Assembly (NCBI GenBank): GCA_903922605.1
Contig: CAIXUG010000001.1
Location: 111,147 to 175,146, forward strand
From: an uncultured Verrucomicrobiota bacterium
GTDB taxonomy: Bacteria > Verrucomicrobiota > Verrucomicrobiia > Limisphaerales > UBA9464
DNA length: 64,000 nt
Direction: 5' to 3'
A model generated the notes under the pieces. It saw nothing but the letters and a program-made list of their open reading frames with translations, was not told where the DNA came from and ran no database searches. A program made the translations under genes and the position numbers. Position 1 is the stretch's first letter. Each line of letters starts with the position of its first letter. This document shows, one piece after another, positions 35,510-45,150 of the stretch.

Positions 35510-36571
35510 TCACTTAGCCGTGCGCTTCAGCCACGACTGGTAAATCTCCTCGAACGTGGTGCGCAGGTTCTTGGTGATGTCCCAGCCGGGGTAGTGGGCC
35601 TTGAGCTTGTCGAGGTTCGAGACGTAGCAGATATGGTCGCCCTGCCGGTTCTGGTCCACGTACTCGTGGCTCATCTTCTTGCCGGAGATTTCCGAGATGA
35701 GCGCGAAGGCCTCCAGGATCGAGATCGAGTTGTCCCGGCCGCCGCCGAGGTTGTACACCTCGCCCTTGCGCGGGGTCTCGATGAAGTGCCGCATGAACTG
35801 CACCACGTCGTAGCTGTGGATGTTGTCGCGCACCTGCTTGCCCTTGTAGCCGAACACCCGGTAGGTCTTGCCCTCAAGGTTGCACCGGATGAGGTAGCTC
35901 AGGAAGCCGTGCAGTTCCACACCGCTGTGGTTCGGGCCGGTGAGGCAACCACCGCGCAGGCAGCAGGTCGGCATGCCGAAGTAGCGGCCGTACTCCTGCA
36001 CCATCACATCCGCCGCGACCTTCGAGGCGCCGAACAGCGAGTGCTTCGACTGGTCGATGCGGAAGGTCTCCCTGATGCCGTCCGCATAGGCGGGATCGGC
36101 GTAGTCCCAGCGGGTGGGCAACTCGCTGAGCGCAATCTCGTTGGGCGCGTCGCCATAGACCTTGTTCGTGCTCATGTGCACGAAGGGCGACTCCGGACAG
36201 GCCAGCCGGGCGGCCTCCAGCATGTTCAGCGTGCCCACGGCGTTCACATCGAAGTCATCGAATGGCCGGCTCGCCGCGAGGTCATGGCTCGGCTGCGCGG
36301 CGGTGTGGACGGTGGCCGTGGGCTTCACCTCCTGCAGCAGCGCCTTCAGCGCTTCCCGGTTCCGGATGTCCACTTCGTGGTGGTGGAAGTTGGGCCACGT
36401 TTCCCGGAGCCGGCCGAGGTTCCAGCGCGTGTCACCCTGCGGCCCGAAAAAGTCGGCGCGCATGTTGTTATCCACGCCATGGACTTCCCAGCCGTTCGCC
36501 GCGAAATAGGCGACGACTTCACTGCCGATGAGGCCGCTGGAACCGGTGACGAGCAACTTTTTCACATTCAT
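35510..36571 (-). CDS. NAD-dependent epimerase, CDP-paratose 2-epimerase-like
   Basis: A 353-residue extended SDR. The N-terminus has [15 protein letters not shown] (Rossmann) and the [16 protein letters not shown] segment; [10 protein letters not shown] supplies the serine/threonine; the active-site tyrosine/lysine region is [14 protein letters not shown] with phenylalanine preceding (the typical tyrosine sits at YxxxK; here the sequence is FGASK, an atypical replacement). [13 protein letters not shown] and NIHSYDVV follow the CDP-paratose/tyvelose epimerase subgroup. Its product is therefore an epimerised nucleotide sugar, unidentified. If the tyrosine is truly absent, activity would need checking. 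Confidence 0.78.
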   Translation of the reverse strand: MNVKKLLVTGSSGLIGSEVVAYFAANGWEVHGVDNNMRADFFGPQGDTRWNLGRLRETWPNFHHHEVDIRNREALKALLQEVKPTATVHTAAQPSHDLAASRPFDDFDVNAVGTLNMLEAARLACPESPFVHMSTNKVYGDAPNEIALSELPTRWDYADPAYADGIRETFRIDQSKHSLFGASKVAADVMVQEYGRYFGMPTCCLRGGCLTGPNHSGVELHGFLSYLIRCNLEGKTYRVFGYKGKQVRDNIHSYDVVQFMRHFIETPRKGEVYNLGGGRDNSISILEAFALISEISGKKMSHEYVDQNRQGDHICYVSNLDKLKAHYPGWDITKNLRTTFEEIYQSWLKRTAK

Positions 36572-36643
36572 GCTTGGAAAATTATCAGGGGGAAGAACGC
36601 CGTCTCAGTCATTCGGAAAATTGGGATGGGCATCCGGCGACGG

Positions 36644-37216
36644 TCAAGCCGCAGCGCTCGTGTCCGGCCACCGCTGACGTACGGGGACGCACGGATTGCC
36701 CTGGCAGACCATGCCCGCCGGCAGATCCCTCACCACCACCGATCCGGCGGTGATGACGGCATCCGTGCCGACGGTCAGGCCGGGGGCGACGAAGCTTTGC
36801 GCACCGATCCACACGCCATCCCCGAGCGTGATCGGGGCGTTGCGGTAGGCCATGTCAGGCCGCCGGTAGTCGTGGTTGCCGGCACACAGAAAGGCCCGTT
36901 GCGACAGGCAGCAATGCGCCCCGATGGTCACCGGCTCAAAATTGTAGATGCAGACTTCCTCGCCCACCCAGGTGTGGTCGCCCACCGCCAGCTTCCACGG
37001 GAAATGGACGTTCACGCGGGGCTTCCAATAAACCCCCTCGCCAACGTTGGCCCCAAACCGGCGCAGCAGCCGCGAACGCCAGCCCGAGGGCCATGGCAGC
37101 GGGGACAGGAAGAACACGCACTTGACGAGGTACCACAGCGCGAACACCCAGCCCGGACGGCCCAGGGAGAAACCACGGGAGGCGTCGAACAGGTCGTTAC
37201 GCACCCGGGAGGCCAT
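36644..37216 (-). CDS. WcaF-like sugar O-acetyltransferase (hexapeptide repeat)
   Basis: About 190 residues (ATG 37231 adds five residues; ATG 37216 is the alternative used here). The left-handed beta-helix is built from hexapeptides such as VGEEVCIYNF, VTIGAHCCLS and VTLGDGVWIGAQSFVAPG, with catalytic histidine in NHDYRRPDM. The N-terminus (FSLGRPGWVFALWYLVKCVFF) resembles the colanic acid acetyltransferase WcaF. It should O-acetylate a sugar of the EPS. The 161-base gap upstream holds repeat copy B. Confidence 0.87.
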   Translation of the reverse strand: MASRVRNDLFDASRGFSLGRPGWVFALWYLVKCVFFLSPLPWPSGWRSRLLRRFGANVGEGVYWKPRVNVHFPWKLAVGDHTWVGEEVCIYNFEPVTIGAHCCLSQRAFLCAGNHDYRRPDMAYRNAPITLGDGVWIGAQSFVAPGLTVGTDAVITAGSVVVRDLPAGMVCQGNPCVPVRQRWPDTSAAA

Positions 37217-37256
37217 TGGATCAGACGGCATGGGGCAGACAGATTGGCAGTTTTCT

Positions 37257-37340
37257 GGTCTTAATCTTCTTCTTAATCGTAATCATAATCTCGGAAAGTG
37301 CGGTGAATATGATTAAGAATATGATTAAGATTACGACTCG
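37257..37340. repeat. GATTA-rich imperfect inverted repeat, copy B
   Basis: An AT-rich island of CTTAATCTTC/GATTAAGA/GATTAC-type hexamers whose halves are partial complements. It matches the design of 14611-14712, and both lie in short intergenic gaps on the minus strand. It has no coding capacity. Confidence 0.65.
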
Positions 37341-37392
37341 GCCGACGATTCCGAGTTTAACATGCTCCCGCGCAGCCTCCGGCCGTTTCCCG

Positions 37393-38184
37393 TCACTTCG
37401 TGGCCTGCTTCTTTTGCGGGTGCAAAAAGTAGTGCAGCCCCTCGAGCACCCGGTGGGCGACATAGCGCCGCGACGCGCTCAGGGCGCGCGCCGGCCAGCC
37501 GAGCTTGAGCACGTCGCGCTGGATATCCCAGGCCTCACGCAGGCTGGCGGCGGCCTTTTTCATCGAGTTGCCCCCGACACCGAAATCCGCCAAGGCCCGA
37601 TCGACATAACAGGCGCGCGCGCCCCGCGCGTAGCAACGTGCCGAGATATAGTAGTCGGCGCTGACCGGATACTTCAGGTCGTATGGCGGCACGTCGAGGA
37701 ACTCGCGCCGGTAGAAGGTGGCCTGATGCAGCCCGGGCAGGCCATGCCGGATGGCGCGGGCCATTGGCCGTGGCGCGCGGTATTTGCGGTGTCCGTCCGC
37801 AAACGCCCAGTTGCCTCCACCGTAGCACAGCTCCGGCCAGCCCGCCTGCTCCAGCGCCCGCCGCACATCCGTGAGGCATTCGGCATCGGAGAACGCATCA
37901 CCGCCGTTCAAATACACGACGTATTTGCCCCGGGCCCGCGCCGTCCCCTTGTTCATCGCGTCAAAGATCCCCTTGTCGCGTTCGCTGGTCCATTGGAGGT
38001 AGGGCAGGTCCAGGGTCCGCAGAAAATCCACCGTGCCGTCCTTGGAAGCGCCGTCGACCACCACCCATTCAAAATCCCGTTCCGTCTGCGCGCGGATCGA
38101 CGCCTCGGTCCGGCGCATGCCGACGAGGTCGTTGAAAGTGACGCTGATCAGCGAGAAGAAGGGTTCACTCTTGGTTGAAGGCAT
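37393..38184 (-). CDS. Glycosyltransferase family 2 (WcaE-like)
   Basis: A 263-residue GT-A enzyme: LISVTFNDLVGMRRTEASI, EWVVVDGASKDGT, then SERDKGIFDAMNKG and YLNGGDAFSD, the DxD equivalent. This pattern (ERDKGIYDAMNKG) is characteristic of WcaE-type glycosyltransferases. It transfers a sugar to the growing lipid-linked chain. A second similar GT2 is at 41678-42469; the two share the sub-family but differ in length and C-terminus. Confidence 0.9.
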   Translation of the reverse strand: MPSTKSEPFFSLISVTFNDLVGMRRTEASIRAQTERDFEWVVVDGASKDGTVDFLRTLDLPYLQWTSERDKGIFDAMNKGTARARGKYVVYLNGGDAFSDAECLTDVRRALEQAGWPELCYGGGNWAFADGHRKYRAPRPMARAIRHGLPGLHQATFYRREFLDVPPYDLKYPVSADYYISARCYARGARACYVDRALADFGVGGNSMKKAAASLREAWDIQRDVLKLGWPARALSASRRYVAHRVLEGLHYFLHPQKKQATK

Positions 38185-38228
38185 ATGTAGAACTTGGTGT
38201 GGTTAAGCCAGAGGGGATCGCTCCGGCA

Positions 38229-39464
38229 TCAGGCGGTCGGCTGCAGTGCCGCCGCGAGGGCCTGTTTCTGTCTCCGGTTCCAATCAATGGCGTACGCGCG
38301 TGCATTCACCATCAGGCGGCTGCAGGCGGCATCGTCCGTCATGATGGTTTTCAAGTGGGCCGCAAAGGCTGCGGCGCTCTCGCTTTCCAGCCATGCAGGG
38401 GCGTCGGCTGAAGGCATTCCCCGCACTGCAAAATCCGTGGCCACGAGCGCCTTGCCCATGCCCAACGCCTCGATCACTTTGATCTTCAGCCCCGTGCCCT
38501 GCCGCAGCGGGGCGATGACGAGGCGCGCCCCGGCGTAAATGGCCTTCAAGTCCGCGACCCGGCCGAGAAACCGGAAGGGCGGCTTTTGGCTCATGGTGTC
38601 CTTGATGCCACCGGCCACACAGATGCGGTCGCCTCCGAGCCATGACTGGACCAGCGGAAAGACTTCCTCGGCAAACCAGGTCAGCCCTTCCACGTCATAG
38701 GGATGCCCACCGGAGACAAACAGGATCTGGTCCGACTTGAGCGCCTGAGTTGGAGGCTCCGGGTCCGCCACTTCCACCGGATGGCCGAAGGTGATGACAC
38801 CTTTCAACCCGGCCCGCCGCAGCGCGGCGGCATCGTTGTCCTGGATGGCAATCGGATGGTCCACTCGGCTAAGCGCTTCGAGTTCGCCTGCCGCATCGAT
38901 GTGGATCCAGTTTTTCTCCAGCGGGGCGGTCGCGTCGGCATCACCCAGCGCGAAGATTTCATGCGTGTCCAGCAGCGTCCGCAGCGAACCCCGGCAACGC
39001 TGGGCGGCCCGGCTCATCAGGACGTACTCCAGAATCACGGCCTGATACCGCGACTTGCCCAGCAGGCCATCAATCACCGGATCCAGCGAATCGTCGTAAT
39101 ACGCATCGGGATGCCGCACCACCGGGGCGCCCCCGGGACGCATGGGGCTGCCGCCAATTCTTGCCTTTTGCAGCCAGCGCCGCCGGGCGGAGCCTTCCGG
39201 GGCCAGCCGCCGCAACCACCGCTTGGCGTTCCAGGAGAGGCTTTTCGGACGATAGGGATGATAATGGAAATCTGCACCCCACCAGCGGCGCATGGCGCCG
39301 ATGTCGCCATCCATGAAGTCCGTGTAGAGCAGCTCCGGAACATACCCGAGTTCGCGCAGGGTCAGGGCAAGCCCCAGCATGCGCCGACGGCTGCCGGCAT
39401 TGGCCGGATGCGTGGGACAGGGCGAGACGATGAGCACCCGCCTGCCGTTGGACGGCGGCGTCAT
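38229..39464 (-). CDS. Glycosyltransferase (GT4-type fold)
   Basis: About 411 residues. I chose ATG 39464 because it overlaps the upstream gene's stop (ATGA). The N-terminal domain has RVLIVSPCPTHPANAGSRRRM, typical of GTs acting on extracellular polysaccharides, and the C-terminal domain has ILFVSGGHPYDVEGLTWF, FLGRVADLKAIYAGARLVIAPL and GTGLKIKVIEALGMGKALVATD. The longer frame up to 39731 runs over the neighbouring gene and is rejected. Confidence 0.86.
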   Translation of the reverse strand: MTPPSNGRRVLIVSPCPTHPANAGSRRRMLGLALTLRELGYVPELLYTDFMDGDIGAMRRWWGADFHYHPYRPKSLSWNAKRWLRRLAPEGSARRRWLQKARIGGSPMRPGGAPVVRHPDAYYDDSLDPVIDGLLGKSRYQAVILEYVLMSRAAQRCRGSLRTLLDTHEIFALGDADATAPLEKNWIHIDAAGELEALSRVDHPIAIQDNDAAALRRAGLKGVITFGHPVEVADPEPPTQALKSDQILFVSGGHPYDVEGLTWFAEEVFPLVQSWLGGDRICVAGGIKDTMSQKPPFRFLGRVADLKAIYAGARLVIAPLRQGTGLKIKVIEALGMGKALVATDFAVRGMPSADAPAWLESESAAAFAAHLKTIMTDDAACSRLMVNARAYAIDWNRRQKQALAAALQPTA

Positions 39465-40540
39465 TTCGGCAATTCCCAGACATATCCCGAAGCTCGCAGC
39501 CATTCGCCCGAGCGGGCCATGGCCTCGGCAAAGTCGATTTCGCCATGCCGTCCAAACGCGCCGCGGAACTTCGCGTTGGGCAGCTTGCGCTTCACCGCCT
39601 GCAGGTGCCATTCGCCGCGGGTCACCGCCGGCGCGGCGGCTCCCACCGGACCGAAGACCGGCTTCTTGAAGGCACCCAGGACATGCTGGATCTTCCGCTT
39701 TTCGGCGGGGCCAAGCCGCTTTTTGAGCCACTCGCCCAAGACACTTCCCTTGGCCTGCTGGAGCAGATCTCCTACGTCCATCCGGTAGGAGGCCGCCTCG
39801 ACCTGATGGACGGCACTGAAGGGAATGCCGACCTGCCGGGCCAAAGCCTCATAGTAACCGCGCCAGTCGTGAACCTCGTCGTCCGACACGTTGAAGCAGC
39901 CGCTGACTTTTGGAGCCTGCCGGACCACGGACAGCACCTGAGCCACCAGATTGTCTATGTAGATCAGGTTACAGGCACCCCGGCCGCCATTGGCCAGAAA
40001 GCTCGTGCCCGCCAGCATGCCCTTGGCCGGTCCTTCCACCCAGGGCGATTTCGGGCCCCAGATCAGGCCCGGCCGCAGCACGGTGGTGGTGAGGCGCTGG
40101 TCGCCAAAGTGAGCCCGGACCGCCATCTCGGCCGCCCCTTTGGCGCGGGCATACGCCATCCAATGTCCTTGGACGGGTTGGGAGTCATCGTGGATCGTCG
40201 GGGACTCCACCGTGCCAAAGACTTCCGCCGTACCGAGGTGGACGTACTGGCGCACCCCGGCCAGCGCACAAGCCTGCCAGGCGGCATCCGTCGCCTTGGC
40301 CATCGCTCCGTACTCACCGATGGTGGCGTTGACGAGGGCATCACAGCCGGTCAGCACGCCCGCCAGCTTTTCCGGCGAGGAAGTGTCCACCGACTTCCAG
40401 ATCGGACCGAACCGGGCCAGCCGCGCGGCCGCGCGGGGCCCGCGAATCACCGGCACGACCTCGAAAGCCCCATTCAGCAGGCCCGTCTCGACAAACCGTG
40501 AGCCCAAAAAACCACCCGCGCCCAATATCGCGATTTTCAT
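39461..40540 (-). CDS. NAD-dependent epimerase/dehydratase family protein
   Basis: A 359-residue extended SDR with KIAILGAGGFLGSRFVETG, HLGTAEVFG, YARAKGAAEM (the YxxxK) and LRPGLIWGP. The C-terminal 80 residues are a basic tail absent from most sugar epimerases. It is probably a nucleotide-sugar reductase or dehydratase of the EPS pathway. It overlaps both neighbours: one base with the oxidoreductase upstream (TGATG) and four bases with the glycosyltransferase downstream. Confidence 0.83.
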   Translation of the reverse strand: MKIAILGAGGFLGSRFVETGLLNGAFEVVPVIRGPRAAARLARFGPIWKSVDTSSPEKLAGVLTGCDALVNATIGEYGAMAKATDAAWQACALAGVRQYVHLGTAEVFGTVESPTIHDDSQPVQGHWMAYARAKGAAEMAVRAHFGDQRLTTTVLRPGLIWGPKSPWVEGPAKGMLAGTSFLANGGRGACNLIYIDNLVAQVLSVVRQAPKVSGCFNVSDDEVHDWRGYYEALARQVGIPFSAVHQVEAASYRMDVGDLLQQAKGSVLGEWLKKRLGPAEKRKIQHVLGAFKKPVFGPVGAAAPAVTRGEWHLQAVKRKLPNAKFRGAFGRHGEIDFAEAMARSGEWLRASGYVWELPK

Positions 40541-41637
40541 CAGATGTTAGCGGCTGCACCGTTGCGCCAATGGCCGGCGGCAGCCGATTCCTGTTCCCGG
40601 GCGGTCAGCCACTTTTCTTCCCGGGGCTTGGCCTGGCGGTAAGCCTCTTCGATCTGGCCGATCGGAATGGCCGCGACGGAGGCATCCACGGGCACCTTTT
40701 CGCCGTGCCGCACGGCCCGGAGGAACGATACCCATTCCAGATAGACACAGTCCTGGTAATCCCGGGGCGTCATCATCGGGGGTGAATTCAAGGCGGTCGA
40801 AGCGGGCCACGCCACTTCGTTGGGAATGCGAGTCCAGTTCCCGCCACGGCTCCGGATGTCGATCGACAGGAAGTCATCCCCCTGGACTCTCAGTTCGCCT
40901 TTTTCACCGGCGATCCAGAGACCGTTGTTCATCCCCTGATCCCAACTGACCTGCACGGTCCCCCGCACGCCCGGACCTTCCAGTTCCAGCTGCGAATTGC
41001 CTTCCACCCCGCCCCGCAGGGAATCATCGGCACTCGACACAACTTTCATCTCTCCAAACAGCCAGAGCAGCAGGTCGAGAATATGGACGCCCTTGTCCGT
41101 CAGGACCCCTCCACCCGCAGTGGCGCGCAAGAACGGCGCAAACGAGGCGATCGGCCATCCCCAGATGCCGCCCTCGCTATACGTGAAGGTGAGTTTGGAA
41201 CCCAGCTCACCCGCCCTGATCTTCTGGGCCGCGTGGGCCAGTGAGGGGAAGTAGCGCCGGGTCTGTCCCACCGCGAGGCATTTGCCCGAAGCGGCGGCCA
41301 CCCGGGCCAGGAGATGCGCATCCGTCGCAGTCGTGACCAGCGGCTTTTCGCAGAGCACATGCAGCCCCAAGCCCAGAGCCGCTTCCACCTGCTGGCGGTG
41401 CAGGCCAGGAGGAGAGGCGACCAGCACGGCCTGGAGGGAGCGTTTGGCAGCGGCCTCTTCCAAAGAAGGGAACCAGACGGCATTCGGGAAACGCTTGGTG
41501 TAACGCGACGCCCGCGCCTGGTCCGGATCCACCAAAGCCGACAGTTCAACCTCGCGCCCCGAGATGAGACGGCGGATCGCCAGGGCATGAAGCTGCTCAA
41601 AGACCGCACCGCAGCCAATTACCGCTAATGAAACCAT
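40540..41637 (-). CDS. Gfo/Idh/MocA family oxidoreductase
   Basis: A 365-residue NAD(P)-dependent oxidoreductase: GXGXXA-like VIGCGAVFEQLHAL, LVASPPGLHRQQVEAAL, the EKP motif in HVLCEKPLVTTATDA, and GGGVLTDKGVHILDLLLWLFG. I chose ATG 41637, the first good start. Family members oxidise or reduce sugar nucleotides (for example UDP-GlcNAc 3-oxidation). No cognate aminotransferase is next to it. Confidence 0.88.
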   Translation of the reverse strand: MVSLAVIGCGAVFEQLHALAIRRLISGREVELSALVDPDQARASRYTKRFPNAVWFPSLEEAAAKRSLQAVLVASPPGLHRQQVEAALGLGLHVLCEKPLVTTATDAHLLARVAAASGKCLAVGQTRRYFPSLAHAAQKIRAGELGSKLTFTYSEGGIWGWPIASFAPFLRATAGGGVLTDKGVHILDLLLWLFGEMKVVSSADDSLRGGVEGNSQLELEGPGVRGTVQVSWDQGMNNGLWIAGEKGELRVQGDDFLSIDIRSRGGNWTRIPNEVAWPASTALNSPPMMTPRDYQDCVYLEWVSFLRAVRHGEKVPVDASVAAIPIGQIEEAYRQAKPREEKWLTAREQESAAAGHWRNGAAANI

Positions 41638-41677
41638 GTAAGGAGGCAGTTGAGAATTAGGAACGTCCGGTGACGGT

Positions 41678-42469
41678 TCATTCCCGATGATGGCCCTGGA
41701 TGGCAGTACGGGTCCGTAAAAATGAAATGAATGCCCAAAGGTAGAACGTGGGACGGAAGCAACGCTTGGGCACATGATTTACGCCACAGTCCCGAAAATA
41801 TTGGGCGCGGAACTTCTCCGAGATCTGTCCCTTGGCGTGGGCGAAAGCCGCGAGCGGACTGCAGACGGTCCTTGGGCGCGCATGGCGAGCAAACCGCCGC
41901 CACAGCTTGTAGTCAGAACCGTAACCCTTGCCGCGCCCTTGTCCCCGCAGGAGCTCAGCTCCGCCGGCACGTTCCCAGAGCGAGCGCCTCCAGAACATGG
42001 ATTCCTGCTGCAGCGGCGGCAGCCACAGTCCGTTGTGCCAGCCGCGCCGCACCGCCATCTGCCAATACATCGGCGTCACCGGCTCGATAAACGTGACATT
42101 CCGATCCTCAAACAAATAGCCGGGAATGCCCGTGATCCAATCCACCTCGGGATAATTCGCGAACACCTCGGCAACCACCGCCAGGGTGGATGGCATGTAA
42201 ACGTCCCCGGCGTTCAACCAGGCAAGGACGTCCCCCTGGGTCCGGTCAAAGCCCTTGCTGACCGCGTCGTACAGCCCCTCATCCGGCTCCGAATTCACCC
42301 GCACCGCATACCGGCCGGCATATTCATTCACCGCCGCGACCGTTTCGTCCTTGCTGCAGGCGTCCATCACCAAGTGCTCAAACGGCACCGTCTGCCGCGC
42401 CAGCGACTCTAGGGTCCGCCGGATCTGGGGATGCCCGTTATAAACCGGCGTAACGATGCTGATTGGCAT
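41678..42469 (-). CDS. Glycosyltransferase family 2
   Basis: A 263-residue GT-A enzyme starting MPISIVTPVYNGHPQIRR; HLVMDACSKDETVAAV, SEPDEGLYDAVSKGFD and LAWLNAGDVYMPSTL form the nucleotide-sugar site. ATG 42469 was preferred over longer frames up to 42616, whose extra residues have no family-like sequence. Its reaction (sugar to lipid-linked acceptor) is inferred from position in the EPS operon. Confidence 0.88.
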   Translation of the reverse strand: MPISIVTPVYNGHPQIRRTLESLARQTVPFEHLVMDACSKDETVAAVNEYAGRYAVRVNSEPDEGLYDAVSKGFDRTQGDVLAWLNAGDVYMPSTLAVVAEVFANYPEVDWITGIPGYLFEDRNVTFIEPVTPMYWQMAVRRGWHNGLWLPPLQQESMFWRRSLWERAGGAELLRGQGRGKGYGSDYKLWRRFARHARPRTVCSPLAAFAHAKGQISEKFRAQYFRDCGVNHVPKRCFRPTFYLWAFISFLRTRTAIQGHHRE

Positions 42470-42528
42470 TTGGAGTAGACAGCGTCTGCCGAGCCTCGAA
42501 ATCAAACGTCCCCGATAGCTCTGATGGT

Positions 42529-43686
42529 TTAGCCCTCCGCGGCCACCTTGAGCAAGGCCTGAGCCACGGCGGTTGGCGCAATCCTGGTGAGACAATATGG
42601 TTCGGGATGGCAACACTGCCAGTCACAGTGATAACAATCCATCGGATGAGTCAGCCACACCTGCTGCTGACTACGGGTCCAGGGACCGAACATCCCGTGA
42701 TGGCCTCCTCCAAGGAGGACTACGGTCGGCTGGTCCAAGGCCACTGAAAGATGGGCCGGGGCGCTCTCGGTAGTGAGCACGACCCGGCTACCGGCCAGCT
42801 CGCACAGCAGCGCCTCCAAAGTCGGAGTGGTGACAATCACGGGCCGGGGCAGTCCCCCGGCAACCAGCATGTCCGCGTAGTCAGTGTACCTTTTAACTTC
42901 GGTCGGAGCGGCGGCCAGACGGAGAGGTAAAGGGAGGGATTTGCGGAATTCCTTGATGGCGGCCACTATCACTGTCACAGGCAAAGTGCGGAGCTCAGCA
43001 CTGCCAAACGGGCATAACAACAGAGCCCCATTTGGCTGAAGGCCCACGGGACGGACCAGGTGGGGCACCACTTCCTGAGGCCTTACCTCCGTGTCCCAGA
43101 CCAATTCCAGCAGTTGCCGGTGCGCTTCAAGCTCAAGACATGTCGAACCACCGGCTAAAATCGGTGCCGGCCGTGTTTTTGACAGAGAGGTTGAAATCCA
43201 CCGTTGCTCACTGGGGTGATGACTGAGAGGCTGGTTGGTGATCGCCACTCTCTTGGTGCAACGCAAGCGGCTAAACAAAAGCTCCTGCCACGGGGAGCGT
43301 TGATGGCGCAACGAAACGGCAAGGTCAAAAGAGTGATCCCACCAACCCCCTGAAGCCTGGCTTCGCAAGCCAGGCCAAGCTGCCCCTATGTCACGGGCAA
43401 AGGGGGGGATCACCACCCGGGGCTCGGTCGGAAATTCGCGCCGAGCCAACTCCTCCGCGGGGGGCGAAATAAACAGCACACATTCGCCCTGCCCATGGCG
43501 CCGGATCAGAGCTCGAATGGCTCCCAAAGCCAAGGTGAAGTCACCCAGGCGGTCGAGCTTGAAAATGGCCACTTTGGAGCCACGAGCGGACCTTGGCTTG
43601 TTGCCAAGCAGATGGAACGCCAAGATATTTTTCCACGCCAGAATCGATCCTCGAAGTCCCCAGCGATGCCGCGATCCCGGCTTCAT
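42529..43686 (-). CDS. Glycosyltransferase family 9 (heptosyltransferase-like)
   Basis: About 385 residues; ATG 43686 overlaps the polymerase stop (ATGA), which decides the start. The N-terminal KLDRLGDFTLALGAIRAL and the C-terminal TTESAPAHLSVALDQPTVVLLGGGHHGMFGPW are the ADP-heptosyltransferase signature. The heptose biosynthesis genes gmhA and hldD are in the same locus, so a heptose donor is consistent. The C-terminus has an unusual CHCDWQCCHPEPYC cysteine cluster, seen in many GT9 enzymes of environmental bacteria as HCDWRC-like motifs. Confidence 0.88.
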   Translation of the reverse strand: MKPGSRHRWGLRGSILAWKNILAFHLLGNKPRSARGSKVAIFKLDRLGDFTLALGAIRALIRRHGQGECVLFISPPAEELARREFPTEPRVVIPPFARDIGAAWPGLRSQASGGWWDHSFDLAVSLRHQRSPWQELLFSRLRCTKRVAITNQPLSHHPSEQRWISTSLSKTRPAPILAGGSTCLELEAHRQLLELVWDTEVRPQEVVPHLVRPVGLQPNGALLLCPFGSAELRTLPVTVIVAAIKEFRKSLPLPLRLAAAPTEVKRYTDYADMLVAGGLPRPVIVTTPTLEALLCELAGSRVVLTTESAPAHLSVALDQPTVVLLGGGHHGMFGPWTRSQQQVWLTHPMDCYHCDWQCCHPEPYCLTRIAPTAVAQALLKVAAEG

Positions 43687-45074
43687 GCCGCCATTGGGGC
43701 CGGCCGGGGATAAGAATTGGCCGCAGGCCCCCGCTTTTGTTCGGCGACGAGACTCGCCTGGCTTGCGGCATGGATCAGATAGCCTAGGCATAATCCCATG
43801 ATGATGCTCCATTGGGTATTAATGTAGAATGGGGGCGCGAACGGCCAAAGAACGGTGAACAGGACATAACTGCCAGCCAATGCAACCAACGCCTTTGTGC
43901 TGCCGTCCTGATGCTGCCGATAGGCTCGCAACCAACTGATTGGCAGTCCTATCATAAAAACAAGATGATAGATCATTCCGACTACCCCGGAGCTCGCCCA
44001 CAACTCACTCATACCCGTATGCAATGGCACTATGCCTTCATCTTCCGTCTCGGCATCGGTCATGCGGCTGACCCCGTACGGCATACCCGGACCAACCCCG
44101 ATGAAACTCGAATTTTTCAATGTCTCCAGCAAAGCCCGCTGGTCATCCTCGTAAAATGCATTCGAGTTGCCAAAGGAATTGGCCGCATTGACACTGGAAG
44201 ACGTTACGCTGAACACGCGTTCCGTTGCGGTAGCCACGCCGAAAACGGCCGACATGACGAGGAACAAACCCACCAAGGCAACCATCGACATTCCACCCAC
44301 CCATAAAATACCTGCTGCCAGTCGATTCCGAAACCACGAATAAATGACCGCCGCCAGACAAAGGTTCAACAACAGCAGCAGCATCGCAGTCCGGCGAAAG
44401 CTCGCCGCCACCGGCGCCGCAAAAATCATCGTCATGACCAGCATCAGAAAACTCGACCCAAGCTGTCGTTCATGGAACAATTGGAGCGCGTAGACGCCGG
44501 CACCGACAGCAAGAACAGCCCAGATTACCAGCAAGCCACCATCCATTGCCAAGGCCGGCGTATTTTCAAAAATCTGCACCCCGCCATAGCGTCGGTAGCA
44601 GTAGATGGCGTACAGTAGGCGAATCCCGCCGGCTCCAAGAACTCCCAGGCCTACGCCCAGCAATACGCGCCCATCTTTGGCAAATCCGCAGGTGACGAAT
44701 GCCGACAACGTCATGAGGTAAATGCCGACCAATGACTGCACGCTCATGAGATCCGCAATTGGTAATCCATTGATCACTAGCAATAGCCAGCTATACAGCA
44801 CAAGCCCAGCGGACCCCAGGCATAACAGCTTGAGGCGGGAGTTACGCAAGCACGACGAGGCACAGAACAAAGACAATATGGCAAGCAGGACGCAGGCTGC
44901 CTTACCAAACACGACCGAGAAGCGGAACTCATCAATGGGCGCCAGAAGATTTAGCAGCGGTGGCGCGACGGAAAATTTGAATGTGAAGGTGTCTAGGTCG
45001 GGCAGAAAAAGCAAGAACGTCAATATTGCTGTTATTAAGGTGGCCGGGCTAAGGCTCTTTTTGAGATTTGGCAT
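43683..45074 (-). CDS. O-antigen ligase/polymerase-like membrane protein (Wzy-type)
   Basis: A 463-residue protein with about eleven membrane helices and a long periplasmic loop (near FSVTSSSVNAANSFGNSNAFYEDDQRALLETLKNSSFIGVGPG, residues about 270-330), the pattern of O-antigen ligase (WaaL)/polymerase (Wzy) families; the IGVGPG turn is characteristic. With Wzx and many glycosyltransferases around it, Wzy-dependent polymerisation of the repeat unit is the likely role. GC content falls here relative to the flanking genes. Confidence 0.82.
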   Translation of the reverse strand: MPNLKKSLSPATLITAILTFLLFLPDLDTFTFKFSVAPPLLNLLAPIDEFRFSVVFGKAACVLLAILSLFCASSCLRNSRLKLLCLGSAGLVLYSWLLLVINGLPIADLMSVQSLVGIYLMTLSAFVTCGFAKDGRVLLGVGLGVLGAGGIRLLYAIYCYRRYGGVQIFENTPALAMDGGLLVIWAVLAVGAGVYALQLFHERQLGSSFLMLVMTMIFAAPVAASFRRTAMLLLLLNLCLAAVIYSWFRNRLAAGILWVGGMSMVALVGLFLVMSAVFGVATATERVFSVTSSSVNAANSFGNSNAFYEDDQRALLETLKNSSFIGVGPGMPYGVSRMTDAETEDEGIVPLHTGMSELWASSGVVGMIYHLVFMIGLPISWLRAYRQHQDGSTKALVALAGSYVLFTVLWPFAPPFYINTQWSIIMGLCLGYLIHAASQASLVAEQKRGPAANSYPRPAPMAA

Positions 45075-45150
45075 TTTTAGGATTCTTTGAATTTGAATTG
45101 GCGACTAGCAGTTCGCTTTCAAGCGTGACGGCCACAAACCATTAAGCAAT

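Noticed and set aside
38229..39731. A longer glycosyltransferase starting at 39731
   Set aside because: The extra residues run antisense-like across the coupled neighbour; the ATGA overlap at 39464 is the better start.
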